Assembly (NCBI RefSeq): GCF_003987555.1
Contig: NZ_NGJW01000010.1
Coordinates: 1 to 64,000 of the forward strand
Origin: Vagococcus lutrae
GTDB lineage: Bacteria > Bacillota > Bacilli > Lactobacillales > Vagococcaceae
Reading direction: 5' to 3'
DNA length: 64,000 nt
The stretch's first letter is position 1. Each line of letters begins with the position of its first letter. Under the pieces are notes generated by a model that was not told where the DNA came from, ran no database searches, and was given only the letters and a program-made list of their open reading frames with translations. The translations under genes and the position numbers were made by a program. Shown here piece after piece: positions 34,860 through 43,388 of this stretch.

Positions 34860-35804
34860 TTACGTTTGGCTTTCTTTAATAAAAGCTGCAAGTTCATCAT
34901 TTGTAGGCAATGCTTCATTATCACTTGCATCTTGAACTTGAATTGCCCCAATAGCGTTCGCATTGGTCAAAGAGTGTTCTAAAGTAAAGTCATTAAGGAG
35001 ACCATCAATAATTCCTACAGCAAAGCCATCACCGGCACCGACTGTATCCACTATCTCTGACACATGAAAACCAGGCACATGTCCTTTTTTATCTTTCGTT
35101 CGGTAATGAGCACCTGACGCTCCGTCTTTCACGATAACGGTTTTTATTCCTTTAGCTAGATAAAATTCCGTTATGTCATCAACAGCATCTAAACCACTCA
35201 ATAAGCTCGCTTCGCCTAGTCCTGGCAAGAATACATCAGATATACTGGCCAGTTCATTGACAGTTTCAATCATTGTGGCTTGATCTTCCCATAAGCTTGG
35301 ACGCAAGTTGGGATCAAATGTGATGAGACAGCCCTTTTTCTTCGCTTCTTTAATCATATAAAAACTTGTTTCACGTAAAGATTGACTCAGTGCTGGCGGA
35401 ATGCCAGTCATATGCAGAACATCAAATAAAGAAAAATCAATTTGTTCTACATCCTCAATCTTCAATGTTGATGCCGCACTCCCTTTACGGTAATACAGTG
35501 TATCAGGATCGCCTTTTTTTACTTTGTTCTTATACATGACACCTACCGGTAGCGCTGAATCGCGTATGATTAATTCTGATGCTAACTCTTCTTTTTCTAA
35601 ATAATTATAAATATACTGTCCCATCGGATCTTGATTTAATTTTGTTAAATAGGAAACATTGTGTCCTAATCTTGATAAGCCTATACCAACATTAACCTCA
35701 GCTCCAGCCAGACCTTTACTAAAATGATTCACTTCGGAAAGTGGACCATATTCATCGGCATAAAACATGACCATTGGTTCACCTATTAACATTACTTTTG
35801 ACAT
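34860..35804 (-). CDS. kdgK: 2-keto-3-deoxygluconate kinase (PfkB family)
   Basis: A 314-residue ribokinase-family kinase making KDPG from 2-keto-3-deoxygluconate. It shows GLAGAEVNVGIGLSRLG near the N-terminus, TFDPNLRPSLW, and the C-terminal VDTVGAGDGFAVGI with the catalytic Asp. The start is at 35804, where GAGGG precedes the ATG; a longer frame overlapping the upstream isomerase is artefactual. Its product is the substrate of the following aldolase. Confidence 0.9.
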   Translation of the reverse strand: MSKVMLIGEPMVMFYADEYGPLSEVNHFSKGLAGAEVNVGIGLSRLGHNVSYLTKLNQDPMGQYIYNYLEKEELASELIIRDSALPVGVMYKNKVKKGDPDTLYYRKGSAASTLKIEDVEQIDFSLFDVLHMTGIPPALSQSLRETSFYMIKEAKKKGCLITFDPNLRPSLWEDQATMIETVNELASISDVFLPGLGEASLLSGLDAVDDITEFYLAKGIKTVIVKDGASGAHYRTKDKKGHVPGFHVSEIVDTVGAGDGFAVGIIDGLLNDFTLEHSLTNANAIGAIQVQDASDNEALPTNDELAAFIKESQT

Positions 35805-35820
35805 GACTTTCCCTCTTTTC

Positions 35821-36363
35821 TTAGATATGACGCTGAACCGCTTCAGTATTTGAGATATTCTCTTTTTCACTGATGATGAGACAGACCGTATCTAGTAATA
35901 AGTGAACAGACTGGTCGAACAATGAACCTAGTAATTGAATCGATTGGCGATTTTCTAATTGCTGTCTAGTTGTTGCCGGTACTAAAATTGAATAATCACT
36001 CATTTCACTTAATTTTGAGTCCAAATTACCATTAATACTCAATAAAATAGCTGCTTTCTTTTTCGCTTTATCAGCGTTTAGTAAGACTGGTGCTGTGTTA
36101 CCAGATCCAGATATAGATACATAGACATCTCCTGCACTGAACGAAGGTGTGTTAGTTTCTCCCATCACATAGACTTCAAACCCTAAATGCATCAGTCTCA
36201 TCGCAAAACATTTCCCTACAAATCCAGAACGTCCTTCGCCATCTATAAAAATGCGTTTTGACTTTAAAAAGTAAGAGGCCAGTGTTTCGACATTCTGATA
36301 TGACACGTTACTCAAGACATCGCTAACCTCAGATGCCACTTGATTTAAATAATTAGTTTCCAT
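35821..36363 (-). CDS. 6-phospho-3-hexuloisomerase-like SIS protein
   Basis: A 180-residue single-SIS-domain protein of the PHI/HxlB type: FIDGEGRSGFVGKCFAMRLMHLGF near residues 39-62, SISGSGNTAPVL, and the C-terminal FDQSVHLLLDTVCLII. It would interconvert hexulose 6-phosphates. Its start overlaps the end of the HPS-like gene by 11 bases, mirroring the usual HPS-PHI pairing. Confidence 0.87.
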   Translation of the reverse strand: METNYLNQVASEVSDVLSNVSYQNVETLASYFLKSKRIFIDGEGRSGFVGKCFAMRLMHLGFEVYVMGETNTPSFSAGDVYVSISGSGNTAPVLLNADKAKKKAAILLSINGNLDSKLSEMSDYSILVPATTRQQLENRQSIQLLGSLFDQSVHLLLDTVCLIISEKENISNTEAVQRHI

Positions 36364-36985
36364 TGATTGCCTCCTTAAATTTTTGGGCAGTTTCTCTCAT
36401 GTTTTTTGCTTTAACAATTTCACTACCAACAATCACAATATCAATATTTTCCGCTTTCAATGCTGGAATATCTGCTAGCGTAACGCCACCTGCTACCGCA
36501 ATCTTTTGTGCTAATTGATAGTCTCGACGAACTTCTTGAACATACTCTACTACGCTGCCTTCTGAATCCTTCGACAGATGTAAACTGATAATCGCGTCTT
36601 CAAATAATGATAATCTCTCAAAATGAGAATCTGTCATCCCCAGCGTATCAATCATATACGCTTTTTGATATTTTTGCGCCATTTTTTGACAAATCTGTAA
36701 AGTTTCAACACTACTCGTCCCTAAAACAGTCGCAATATCAGCTCCATTTTGATAAATACGTTCAAATTCATAAGCGGCTTCATCCACTGTTTTAATATCA
36801 GCTAACAACTTAGCTGTCGTTACTCCTCGTAATTCTGTTAATGCTAATTGACCATAGTCTTTAAAAAATGAAGTCCCTATTTCAATAATATCTGCTGAAG
36901 GCCCAATTTTCTCTACAACTATAGCGGCTTCTGCGATTGTTAAGCGGTCAATAGCAATTTGTAATAATGGTTTACTCGCTCTCAT
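36353..36985 (-). CDS. Hexulose-phosphate-synthase / 3-keto-gulonate-6-P decarboxylase family protein
   Basis: A 210-residue OMP-decarboxylase-superfamily barrel: IDRLTIAEA at the N-terminus, IEIGTSFFKDYG, the catalytic DIKTVDEA (usual DLKTMD; the Lys is present), and a phosphate site AVAGGVT. Members either condense formaldehyde with ribulose 5-phosphate or decarboxylate 3-keto-L-gulonate 6-phosphate. Together with PHI it forms a classic pair, but here inside an operon ending in KDG kinase and KDPG aldolase, so the true substrate is open. Confidence 0.83.
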   Translation of the reverse strand: MRASKPLLQIAIDRLTIAEAAIVVEKIGPSADIIEIGTSFFKDYGQLALTELRGVTTAKLLADIKTVDEAAYEFERIYQNGADIATVLGTSSVETLQICQKMAQKYQKAYMIDTLGMTDSHFERLSLFEDAIISLHLSKDSEGSVVEYVQEVRRDYQLAQKIAVAGGVTLADIPALKAENIDIVIVGSEIVKAKNMRETAQKFKEAINGN

Positions 36986-37631
36986 TTTCTACTCCTCCCA
37001 TCATTGCTGACCAAATATTATCTGCTAATTCAGGATTAAACGGCTGTAATAAAACATAGTCTAAAAGATTGACATTAAATGACAAGTTTAACCATTCTTT
37101 CGCAAATGCCATTGCTGCGATTTCCGAAGTTGCAATTAAACCAGAGCGTCGCGTATAACCTAAGACTTTCCACAATTCAATTTGATAGCGATTAATAAAT
37201 AATTTAGGATTATTTTCTTCAAAATAATGAAATAGTTCATGAGCTAATACGACGTCAGCTGTTTCTATCTGTTCAAATTCTTTTAAAGCAAATGACTGCA
37301 ATAAGTTTGCTCCTGGCTCAATATTTTTTTCATATAAAGTTATTTGGTTGGGTGGTTGAAAGGTTCCAAAATAAACATACTCTAATGTCGTATTCGTATC
37401 TTTTATCGTCAAGTTTAAGTCCAAACGTTCTATGAGCTCTCGTGTTGTGATTTCCCCATACATCTGACGTAACTCCTTCGCTAATTCTTTGCCACAGGTA
37501 ATGGATTCATCAATCAAATAAGTGACTTCATCTTTAGGAATCTTATCTTTTAGAGGATCTAGTTTGACTTGATAATAACCGAACTGACGGTCGGTCATGG
37601 CTATCAAGCTTTCGACTTTTTCTTTGATCAT
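36972..37631 (-). CDS. Uncharacterised protein with HExxH motif
   Basis: A 219-residue soluble protein without signal peptide or membrane segment. VVLAHELFHYFEENNPK contains HELFH, the zinc-binding signature of zincin-type metallohydrolases, followed by Glu residues that could be third ligands. IATSEIAAMAFAKEWL downstream contains another Glu at a plausible third-ligand spacing. I do not recognise the family. It overlaps the hydantoinase-like gene by 4 bases and the HPS-like gene by 14, so it is tightly coupled to the pathway. It might be a processing peptidase or a metal-dependent enzyme of the pathway. Confidence 0.7.
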   Translation of the reverse strand: MIKEKVESLIAMTDRQFGYYQVKLDPLKDKIPKDEVTYLIDESITCGKELAKELRQMYGEITTRELIERLDLNLTIKDTNTTLEYVYFGTFQPPNQITLYEKNIEPGANLLQSFALKEFEQIETADVVLAHELFHYFEENNPKLFINRYQIELWKVLGYTRRSGLIATSEIAAMAFAKEWLNLSFNVNLLDYVLLQPFNPELADNIWSAMMGGVENESE

Positions 37632-39760
37632 AGATTATTTTTCGCTCCAACAACTATTACTTCTTCGGCTCCTGTTCGTGTCATTAATTCTGTGTCCATT
37701 ACCATATGTAGTTGACTAGCATCCGATAAGCTCAGATAATCGATTACTTTTCCACCAATACAAAGATAAATATCTGGATTTAATTTGATATCACTCTTAT
37801 AGACAGCCAATTCTTCCCAGTAATTATCCGTTACTCGTCTCACGCCACTAACGGTTGAAACAACTGCGTCTCCATCTGCCCTTTGAACTTTGATAAAGCC
37901 TTTCTTATCAATGACACGAATTTCTTGCTTGTCGCCTCTTTTAGTTCCAATGACAAAGAAGAAATCATTAGAAGCAATCTCATAGACATCTTTCAAGTTT
38001 GTCTGCATAGACTCAGCTGCCAATTCTTTGGCTTCTGCGACATCAATCTTTTTAAGTAAATCAGTTGCTTGAACTTCTGTAGATCCCATAGCAATCGCAC
38101 TAACTTTTGATGTTTGCGAATCAATTTCAATTTGAACCTCAATAGAGTCTGGCGAAGCACCTGATTTAATCGCTAAATCAGTCGCTTCTGTTCTGATTTC
38201 CATTAAATCTTCTGGTGTAGGACTCGGAATCACTCTTTCAACCACATCTCTGACCATAGCCAGTGCAACACCAATTGAAGAAATAACCTCAGCATTTTCT
38301 GCAATTTTATAGGTCAGTCCCATTTTCTTAGCCGTAAATGGTAGCAATGCACTGGCACCACCCCCAGCTCCGACTAAAGAAATTTGATCTCTTTCAACTT
38401 TGTGTTTTTCAGCTAAATGATTAATCACTTTAATACAAGTGTCTGATGCTTTATCTAAAATATCTGTGGCTACTTCTTCTACTGTTTTACCTAATTCTTT
38501 TGCTAACGGCGTGATAGCCTTGACACACGCTTCATAATTACCATAAGAGTAATCACTTGGTTCAAGCATTTTTAAAGCATTGGCAGCGCATGTAACCGTA
38601 ATAGCAATGCGTTTACCATTTTTCGATTCGATTGCGACATAATCTTGTGGGTCATCTTTTAAAGGTTGAATTCTGACTACCTTAGGTTCAATTATTTCTG
38701 CTGGGTCAGTAAAAGCAGCATAAGGCAGTTTCGCAATATGTGCTGATCGTGGCCCAACTCCAACTACCTGACTTTGACTTGCACGAACCATACTACCTCC
38801 AGCAACACCTGAAACATGAACGTCTAGAGAACTAATTAATGTTTTGTGACCACCAACAACCGAGTAGTCAATCATTGGGCGACCATTTTTAATCACACCT
38901 ATATCCGTACTCGTACCACCCACTTCAAAAAAGATGGCATTTGATGTTCTAAGATACATTAAAGCTCCGACTGTTGAAGCAGCTGGTCCTGAAAGCATCG
39001 TTAAAACAGGTCGCTTACGCATTTCAGCAATATCCATTACCCCGCCATCTCCACGCATAATCATTAACGGGACATTTATTCCGGCCTGATGAACACTGTC
39101 TTCCGTGCTATCTGCTGTTTCAAACATTTTAGGTAAAATCGATGCGTTTATCGCAGCTGTTCTTGTTCTTCTTGTTAACCCATACATCTTACTTATATCA
39201 CTGGCAACTGAAACTTCGATGCCTTTCTTTTTACCAACATTTTGAACGACTATTTCTTCTGTCAAGTCATCTACACCAAATGCTTTAGAAGCCACGATGA
39301 CTTCTGTTCCTTCTTTAATAAGACTATCGATTTCCGCTTCTACTCTCTGTTCATTGAACTCTTTTAATTTAATATAACGGTGGTGAGTCTTAATCTTTCG
39401 TTTGCCTGTTTCATCTAAAGCAATATCATCAACATTACTTTGTTTTTTAGCTAAAAAACCTTCTAAGCCACCTTTACCAATTCCAATAATTCCTGTCTCA
39501 GCTACGTCTCCCTCTAATAGTGCATTCGTCGCTTGAGTCGTACTATGCGCAATAAAAATTACTTCGTTTGGATCAATTCCGTTTTCATGCAAGCACTTTT
39601 CAAACGAGGCAACGACACCATCTGACACCCCATTTTTTGTATCATGTGTTGTTTTTACTGATCCAATTCCTACTATTTCATGCGTTTCATTATCAATCGC
39701 AACGGCTTTTGTATGTGTACCGCCAACATCAATTCCTACTCTTATTTTTCTAGAAGTCAT
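37628..39760 (-). CDS. Hydantoinase/oxoprolinase A-like protein
   Basis: A 710-residue member of the hydantoinase A / 5-oxoprolinase family. The ASKHA-type nucleotide sites are clear: VGIDVGGTHTKAVAID at the N-terminus and FFEVGGTSTDIGVIKNGRP in the middle; RMHGDGG-like MRGDGGVMD and SGPAAS are also present. Relatives open lactam or hydantoin rings or carboxylate ketones with ATP, usually together with a B subunit; no B subunit is seen here. So the enzyme probably works alone, or with the adjacent HExxH protein, on an unknown cyclic or carbonyl substrate. Confidence 0.85.
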   Translation of the reverse strand: MTSRKIRVGIDVGGTHTKAVAIDNETHEIVGIGSVKTTHDTKNGVSDGVVASFEKCLHENGIDPNEVIFIAHSTTQATNALLEGDVAETGIIGIGKGGLEGFLAKKQSNVDDIALDETGKRKIKTHHRYIKLKEFNEQRVEAEIDSLIKEGTEVIVASKAFGVDDLTEEIVVQNVGKKKGIEVSVASDISKMYGLTRRTRTAAINASILPKMFETADSTEDSVHQAGINVPLMIMRGDGGVMDIAEMRKRPVLTMLSGPAASTVGALMYLRTSNAIFFEVGGTSTDIGVIKNGRPMIDYSVVGGHKTLISSLDVHVSGVAGGSMVRASQSQVVGVGPRSAHIAKLPYAAFTDPAEIIEPKVVRIQPLKDDPQDYVAIESKNGKRIAITVTCAANALKMLEPSDYSYGNYEACVKAITPLAKELGKTVEEVATDILDKASDTCIKVINHLAEKHKVERDQISLVGAGGGASALLPFTAKKMGLTYKIAENAEVISSIGVALAMVRDVVERVIPSPTPEDLMEIRTEATDLAIKSGASPDSIEVQIEIDSQTSKVSAIAMGSTEVQATDLLKKIDVAEAKELAAESMQTNLKDVYEIASNDFFFVIGTKRGDKQEIRVIDKKGFIKVQRADGDAVVSTVSGVRRVTDNYWEELAVYKSDIKLNPDIYLCIGGKVIDYLSLSDASQLHMVMDTELMTRTGAEEVIVVGAKNNL

Positions 39761-39781
39761 TTTACTAGTTTCTCCTTTCCA

Positions 39782-41065
39782 TTAACCCAACATCAGATAT
39801 GCAATCACGGTATTGATGATACAAATAACCCACGCCCACGGCACACCGGTTAGTATAAATTCTTTAACACTTACTTTAGAATAATTCAATGCCCATAAGT
39901 TCCATGATTGAGTTGGACATGCAGATAGGTTCATCGTGATTGTTGGAATATACATCAAAGCAAATAATAGTGGTGAACTAAAAGAGCCGATTGCTCTCAA
40001 GATACCAATTGTTGCACTACCCGCACCAAAGACTGTTAAAGGTCCTCTAAACAATCCTAAAGGTGCTACAATAATAAATAGTACACAAAGTAATAACGCA
40101 CTCTTAGGTATTAAACCACCAATAATAGATTGGAAAAATGGTGCCGCAATTCCTGAAACCTTATTGAACATTGGTAAGATAAACAAGAAACCAAGTAAAG
40201 GTGCCACGTCTACTACGCCATCATAAAACGTGCGTGTTATCAAACGAGAGCCGACACTGTAAGATGGTAATTTTCCACAGATAAACAATGCATAAAGAGA
40301 AGCAACTATAAATGCTGGGATTGGCTGCCAATTGAATGCAATGGCCAATACCACAGGAATAATCGGAGTTAATAAAGCTAATCCAGGTACTTCTTGTTTT
40401 TCTTCTACTTTTGAGGCTTTCGCAGCCCAAGCGTATGTTTTTTTCTTACGTAATTTTGTAATCAGCATGATAATAATAATCGCTAACTGAACGCCCATTG
40501 CAGCAAAACCAAAACGCAAATAGTTCCAATCATACGCAACGTCTGTAAAAATAGCTTGCATTTGTTTAAATAGAACGATATTCACATACATCCCACTACC
40601 AACACTCATCAAATAGCTAGACACTGCTAAAGGCTTCGGAACACCAAGAGACATTAAAATCGGTAAGATAATAACCCCTATCGCAACAACAGCTCCTGCT
40701 CCAAAAGTTGATGTGAAAATTAAACCGGTTACAATTGATAATAAGATTGTTGTGACTAATGGTTCATCTCCACCTAACTCGACTGTCTTTTTAATCAATG
40801 TATTAGCAATATCGGTTTCAATCAAGATACGACCAAACCAACTCCCAAAAATAACAATAACTGCCGTAGCTCCCCAACTTTCAGGTCCACCTTGAAAAAC
40901 ATTGAGCATTGCATCCGCCCATGTCAATTCTCCACCAACGATACTTAATCCCGCCCAAATGATTGCCATAACGAAAAAGCCAATCATCAAGTTTCCGCCT
41001 TTTGCAGCGAAATAAATTAAGCAAAAATACGTTATTAATAAAATAATACCAATCGTCATTTCCAT
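39782..41065 (-). CDS. Organic-acid-type membrane permease
   Basis: A 427-residue polytopic protein with 11-12 hydrophobic segments, resembling GntP/CitMHS-type ion-coupled carboxylate transporters (GGPESWGATAVIVIFGSWFGR; FTSTFGAGAVVAIGVIILP; LGLFRGPLTVFGAGSATIG). It lies between the TIM-barrel isomerase and the hydantoinase-like gene and is presumably the uptake system of the pathway. Exact family and cargo are not certain. Confidence 0.75.
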   Translation of the reverse strand: MEMTIGIILLITYFCLIYFAAKGGNLMIGFFVMAIIWAGLSIVGGELTWADAMLNVFQGGPESWGATAVIVIFGSWFGRILIETDIANTLIKKTVELGGDEPLVTTILLSIVTGLIFTSTFGAGAVVAIGVIILPILMSLGVPKPLAVSSYLMSVGSGMYVNIVLFKQMQAIFTDVAYDWNYLRFGFAAMGVQLAIIIIMLITKLRKKKTYAWAAKASKVEEKQEVPGLALLTPIIPVVLAIAFNWQPIPAFIVASLYALFICGKLPSYSVGSRLITRTFYDGVVDVAPLLGFLFILPMFNKVSGIAAPFFQSIIGGLIPKSALLLCVLFIIVAPLGLFRGPLTVFGAGSATIGILRAIGSFSSPLLFALMYIPTITMNLSACPTQSWNLWALNYSKVSVKEFILTGVPWAWVICIINTVIAYLMLG

Positions 41066-41069
41066 TTTG

Positions 41070-41822
41070 TTATTCTCCTTTGAATTTTCTTACTTCTTTT
41101 TTTAATTGCTCAGTCACATCTTCTTTCAGCGAGTATTCTAAACAATAATCCATCTTATCAGACAAATCCCTCCTCATTTTCTTCATATATTTTTTCCAAG
41201 GTAAATCACCTTCAAAAACAGGAACCGTTTCTTTATTAGCCTTTACAACATCTTTTAAGTGAACAAAACCAATATAAGGAATAAATTGCTCATAATTTGT
41301 AAAAGCTTCTTCTTCTACATAAACATAATTACCAGGATCATAAGTGTATTTTAACTTCATCCCTGCTTCAGTTGCTTTCATTAATAATTTGAGTATTTGA
41401 GCAGAACTCGAACGTGAAGATACTTGATCATTTTCCACCGTTAACATCTCTATTGAATGCGTTTTCAGTAAATCGTTAAACATAGAAACTTCTTCCGCCG
41501 ATACAGTTTCTAAACTTCCCGCTGTTAATTTGACTTTAGTGCATCCAAAAGATTGCGCCTCTATTAAATACTTTTTTAATGAGCTAAGATTTACTTGCTT
41601 TCCTTGAAACAACACATCTGGAATAGAGTAATAGTAATCAATTCCACTTGCTTTCCCAATTGTATTAAGCTCTACAAATTCTTCTGAGGACCGAATATAC
41701 TCTCGTCTAATTTCAATTTTGTTAATCTCCAACTCCTTTATATCACGAATAAAATCTGATTGTCGGCAACCTTTTTTTATTAAGTCATCATATACAATCA
41801 TATTTACAACCATATTTTCCAC
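41070..41822 (-). CDS. Sugar-phosphate isomerase/epimerase (xylose-isomerase-like TIM barrel)
   Basis: A 250-residue TIM barrel of the AP-endonuclease-2 superfamily. Predicted metal ligands: Glu in KIEIRRE, Glu in TVENDQ, Asp/His in YDPGNY and VHLKDV, and a C-terminal Glu in CLEYSL. It would isomerise or epimerise a keto-acid or sugar at the start of the pathway. First gene of the operon under the LacI regulator at 41883-42908, with the operator at 41849-41864 just upstream. The start may be the GTG at 41822 or the ATG at 41813; neither has a strong binding site. Confidence 0.8.
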   Translation of the reverse strand: MENMVVNMIVYDDLIKKGCRQSDFIRDIKELEINKIEIRREYIRSSEEFVELNTIGKASGIDYYYSIPDVLFQGKQVNLSSLKKYLIEAQSFGCTKVKLTAGSLETVSAEEVSMFNDLLKTHSIEMLTVENDQVSSRSSSAQILKLLMKATEAGMKLKYTYDPGNYVYVEEEAFTNYEQFIPYIGFVHLKDVVKANKETVPVFEGDLPWKKYMKKMRRDLSDKMDYCLEYSLKEDVTEQLKKEVRKFKGE

Positions 41823-41848
41823 TTTTTAAAACCCCTTTTTCATTTTTA

Positions 41849-41864
41849 TGTTTATCGATAAACA
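41849..41864. promoter_or_regulatory. Perfect 16-bp operator TGTTTATCGATAAACA (copy 1)
   Basis: A perfect palindrome 27 bases upstream of the isomerase start, abutting the hairpin at the end of the LacI gene. The identical 16-mer occurs at 42933-42948, before the LacI gene itself. Confidence 0.8.
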
Positions 41865-41907
41865 ACATATCAAAAAAGAAAATTAATTCTTTTTTTGATA
41901 TGTTGTT
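41861..41907. terminator. Long hairpin overlapping the LacI stop codon
   Basis: A stem of about 20 bp with one bulged A (AACAACATATCAAAAAA... paired with ...TTTTTTGATATGTTGTT) and loop AATTAA. The 5' arm on the minus strand is the last codons of the LacI gene; the 3' arm contains a T-rich run and ends at the operator. It can act as terminator of the LacI transcript, separating it from the operon. Confidence 0.65.
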
Positions 41908-42908
41908 GACTCTCTAATTTTTAATTTACCAGGGAATAACGTCAATTTCGCATGCATGTGAGAATCAACCGGCTTTTCAATTTTTTCAACCAATTGACTA
42001 ATCGCCTCTTTACCTAATGTGTATGAATCTTGACTAATTGTCGTGAGTGAAGGTTGAACAACTTTTGACCAAACCATATCATCAAATCCACAAATACTAA
42101 AATCTTCATATAAATCATAATCGTTCTCTCTTATCACCTCTAAAACATTAGATGTTACCAAACCATTAGCGCAAAAAATAGCTCGTGGTCCAGGATATGT
42201 TTTAAAGTCTTTCAAAGAATCTGCAATTAATTCCCTATCAGAATTTGGTATGGAGTAAACATGACTATCAAAAGTTTCAGAATTATCACGAATCGCATCT
42301 TGAAAACCTCTTAAGCGATCTTTCCGAACAGTATTTGATAATTTATCTACAAAAAAAGCAACGGAGGCATACTGCTGTTCTTTTAAATGTGACATCATTT
42401 GTTGAACGGCACTGTAGTTATCAGTCGTTACTGTGTCAATTTTATTACCTGATATCCCTCTATCTAATAAGACCATGGGAAGATTCGTCTCCATTAAATC
42501 CACTAAGAATGGTTCATTACTTCCAGATGTATTTACAATTAATCCATCTACACGGTTATCAACGAACTTTTGAATTTGTTTTTGCTCCTTTATTGCTGAA
42601 TCATCAGATATCGCGATTAATAAAGTATAGCCTAGTTCTTCACAACGATCACTTAATCCTTTTATCGTTACAGATGAAAAGGGGTTGGATATATCAGCAA
42701 TCACCGCACCAATCATCATACTCTTTTGAGATTTTAAAGAACGAGCCAAATGATTTGGTCGATAATCCAAATCACGAATCGCTTTTTCTATTTTTTTTCT
42801 CGTTTTTTCTGACATATACTCAAATTTACCATTTAAGTAGCGAGAAATAGTAGTTTCACTGACACCTACTTCCTTTGCTATGTCCTTAATTGTTGCTGTT
42901 TTACTCAT
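41883..42908 (-). CDS. LacI-family regulator of the hydantoinase/HPS/KDG operon
   Basis: A 341-residue LacI/GalR repressor (helix-turn-helix TIKDIAKEVGVSETTISRYLNG, hinge YRPNHLARSLKSQKS, effector domain). The start is placed at ATG 42908: a longer frame from 42947 runs through the perfect operator at 42933-42948 and codes for an N-terminus unlike the family. GGAG is about eleven bases before 42908. Identical operators before this gene and before the downstream operon show autoregulation plus local repression. Confidence 0.87.
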   Translation of the reverse strand: MSKTATIKDIAKEVGVSETTISRYLNGKFEYMSEKTRKKIEKAIRDLDYRPNHLARSLKSQKSMMIGAVIADISNPFSSVTIKGLSDRCEELGYTLLIAISDDSAIKEQKQIQKFVDNRVDGLIVNTSGSNEPFLVDLMETNLPMVLLDRGISGNKIDTVTTDNYSAVQQMMSHLKEQQYASVAFFVDKLSNTVRKDRLRGFQDAIRDNSETFDSHVYSIPNSDRELIADSLKDFKTYPGPRAIFCANGLVTSNVLEVIRENDYDLYEDFSICGFDDMVWSKVVQPSLTTISQDSYTLGKEAISQLVEKIEKPVDSHMHAKLTLFPGKLKIRESTTYQKKN

Positions 42909-42932
42909 AAAACGACCATTCTCCATTTCTTG

Positions 42933-42948
42933 TTTATCGATAAACATA
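42933..42948. promoter_or_regulatory. Perfect 16-bp operator TGTTTATCGATAAACA (copy 2)
   Basis: Same palindrome as at 41849-41864, here in the 5' region of the LacI gene. It argues against use of the ATG at 42945-42947 as start codon. Confidence 0.8.
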
Positions 42949-42961
42949 AAACGCTTACATA
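42948..42961 (-). promoter_or_regulatory. Candidate catabolite response element
   Basis: The minus strand reads TGTAAGCGTTTTAT, 13 of 14 matches to TGWAARCGYTWNCW, directly next to the LacI operator. Suggests CcpA control of the regulator. Confidence 0.45.
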
Positions 42962-43020
42962 TAAATTACTTCATTTATATACATTTGTCAAGGACTAATC
43001 AATTATTTTCCGATATAACA

Positions 43021-43190
43021 TTAGTTCTCGTTCAATTTTCCGAAAATTAACTTCTGAAGTTCTTGAAGTACATCCCCAACAAAATATTGCTTATCTCGTA
43101 ATACTTATGAAAAATTGAAAATTAATTTTATGTTTAATTTTACCACTATAAACATATTATCTTGAAACCAATTCCATAAGGTAAGCTTAT
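43021..43190 (-). pseudogene. Decayed fragment of an Lsa-type ABC-F gene
   Basis: By-eye alignment shows clear similarity to 1669-1830 of the ABC-F gene on the same strand: shared TTAGTTCTCGTTCAATTTTCC, then CTTCTGAA-AGTTCTTGAAGTAC, GC/TTATCTC, AAATTTAATTTTATG-like text and TTATCTTG. This covers about residues 47-100. Several small deletions and base changes destroy the frame. Upstream and downstream parts of the gene are missing. It is followed by sequence resembling 2340-2437 and then repeat copy 3, in the same order as at the intact locus. Confidence 0.8.
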
Positions 43191-43258
43191 CTAAACGATA
43201 ATTAAGCTAAAATACTCTTATAAAAATTTAAAACTTACATCCTATGGATTTAAATTGT

Positions 43259-43388
43259 GAACATGAAATTAAAAGTAATCATGATGAATTGGATCATTAA
43301 AGTGAAATAAAAAAAGATGAATGGAACAAGTTCCATTCATCTTTCGACTTAATTTTGGCTCATTAGTCCTATTTGGCAAAGAACCAAA
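43259..43388 (-). repeat. Dispersed ~130 bp repeat, copy 3 (with terminator)
   Basis: Third copy of the repeat, ending next to the sufB stop codon. Compared with copies 1 and 2 it carries scattered substitutions, but the hairpin is perfect. Sequence to its left resembles that left of copy 2, ahead of which lies the ABC-F fragment. Confidence 0.85.
43313..43344 (-). terminator. Terminator of the suf operon (in repeat copy 3)
   Basis: A perfect 15-bp stem (AAAGATGAATGGAAC with GTTCCATTCATCTTT) and a two-base loop, followed on the minus strand by a T-rich tract. It lies about 45 bases past the sufB stop codon. Confidence 0.85.

Noticed and set aside
42245-42850. A 201-codon open frame on the plus strand
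   Set aside because: It is antisense to the LacI gene at 41883-42908, has low-complexity Leu/Ser/Tyr composition, no ribosome binding site and no recognisable domain.
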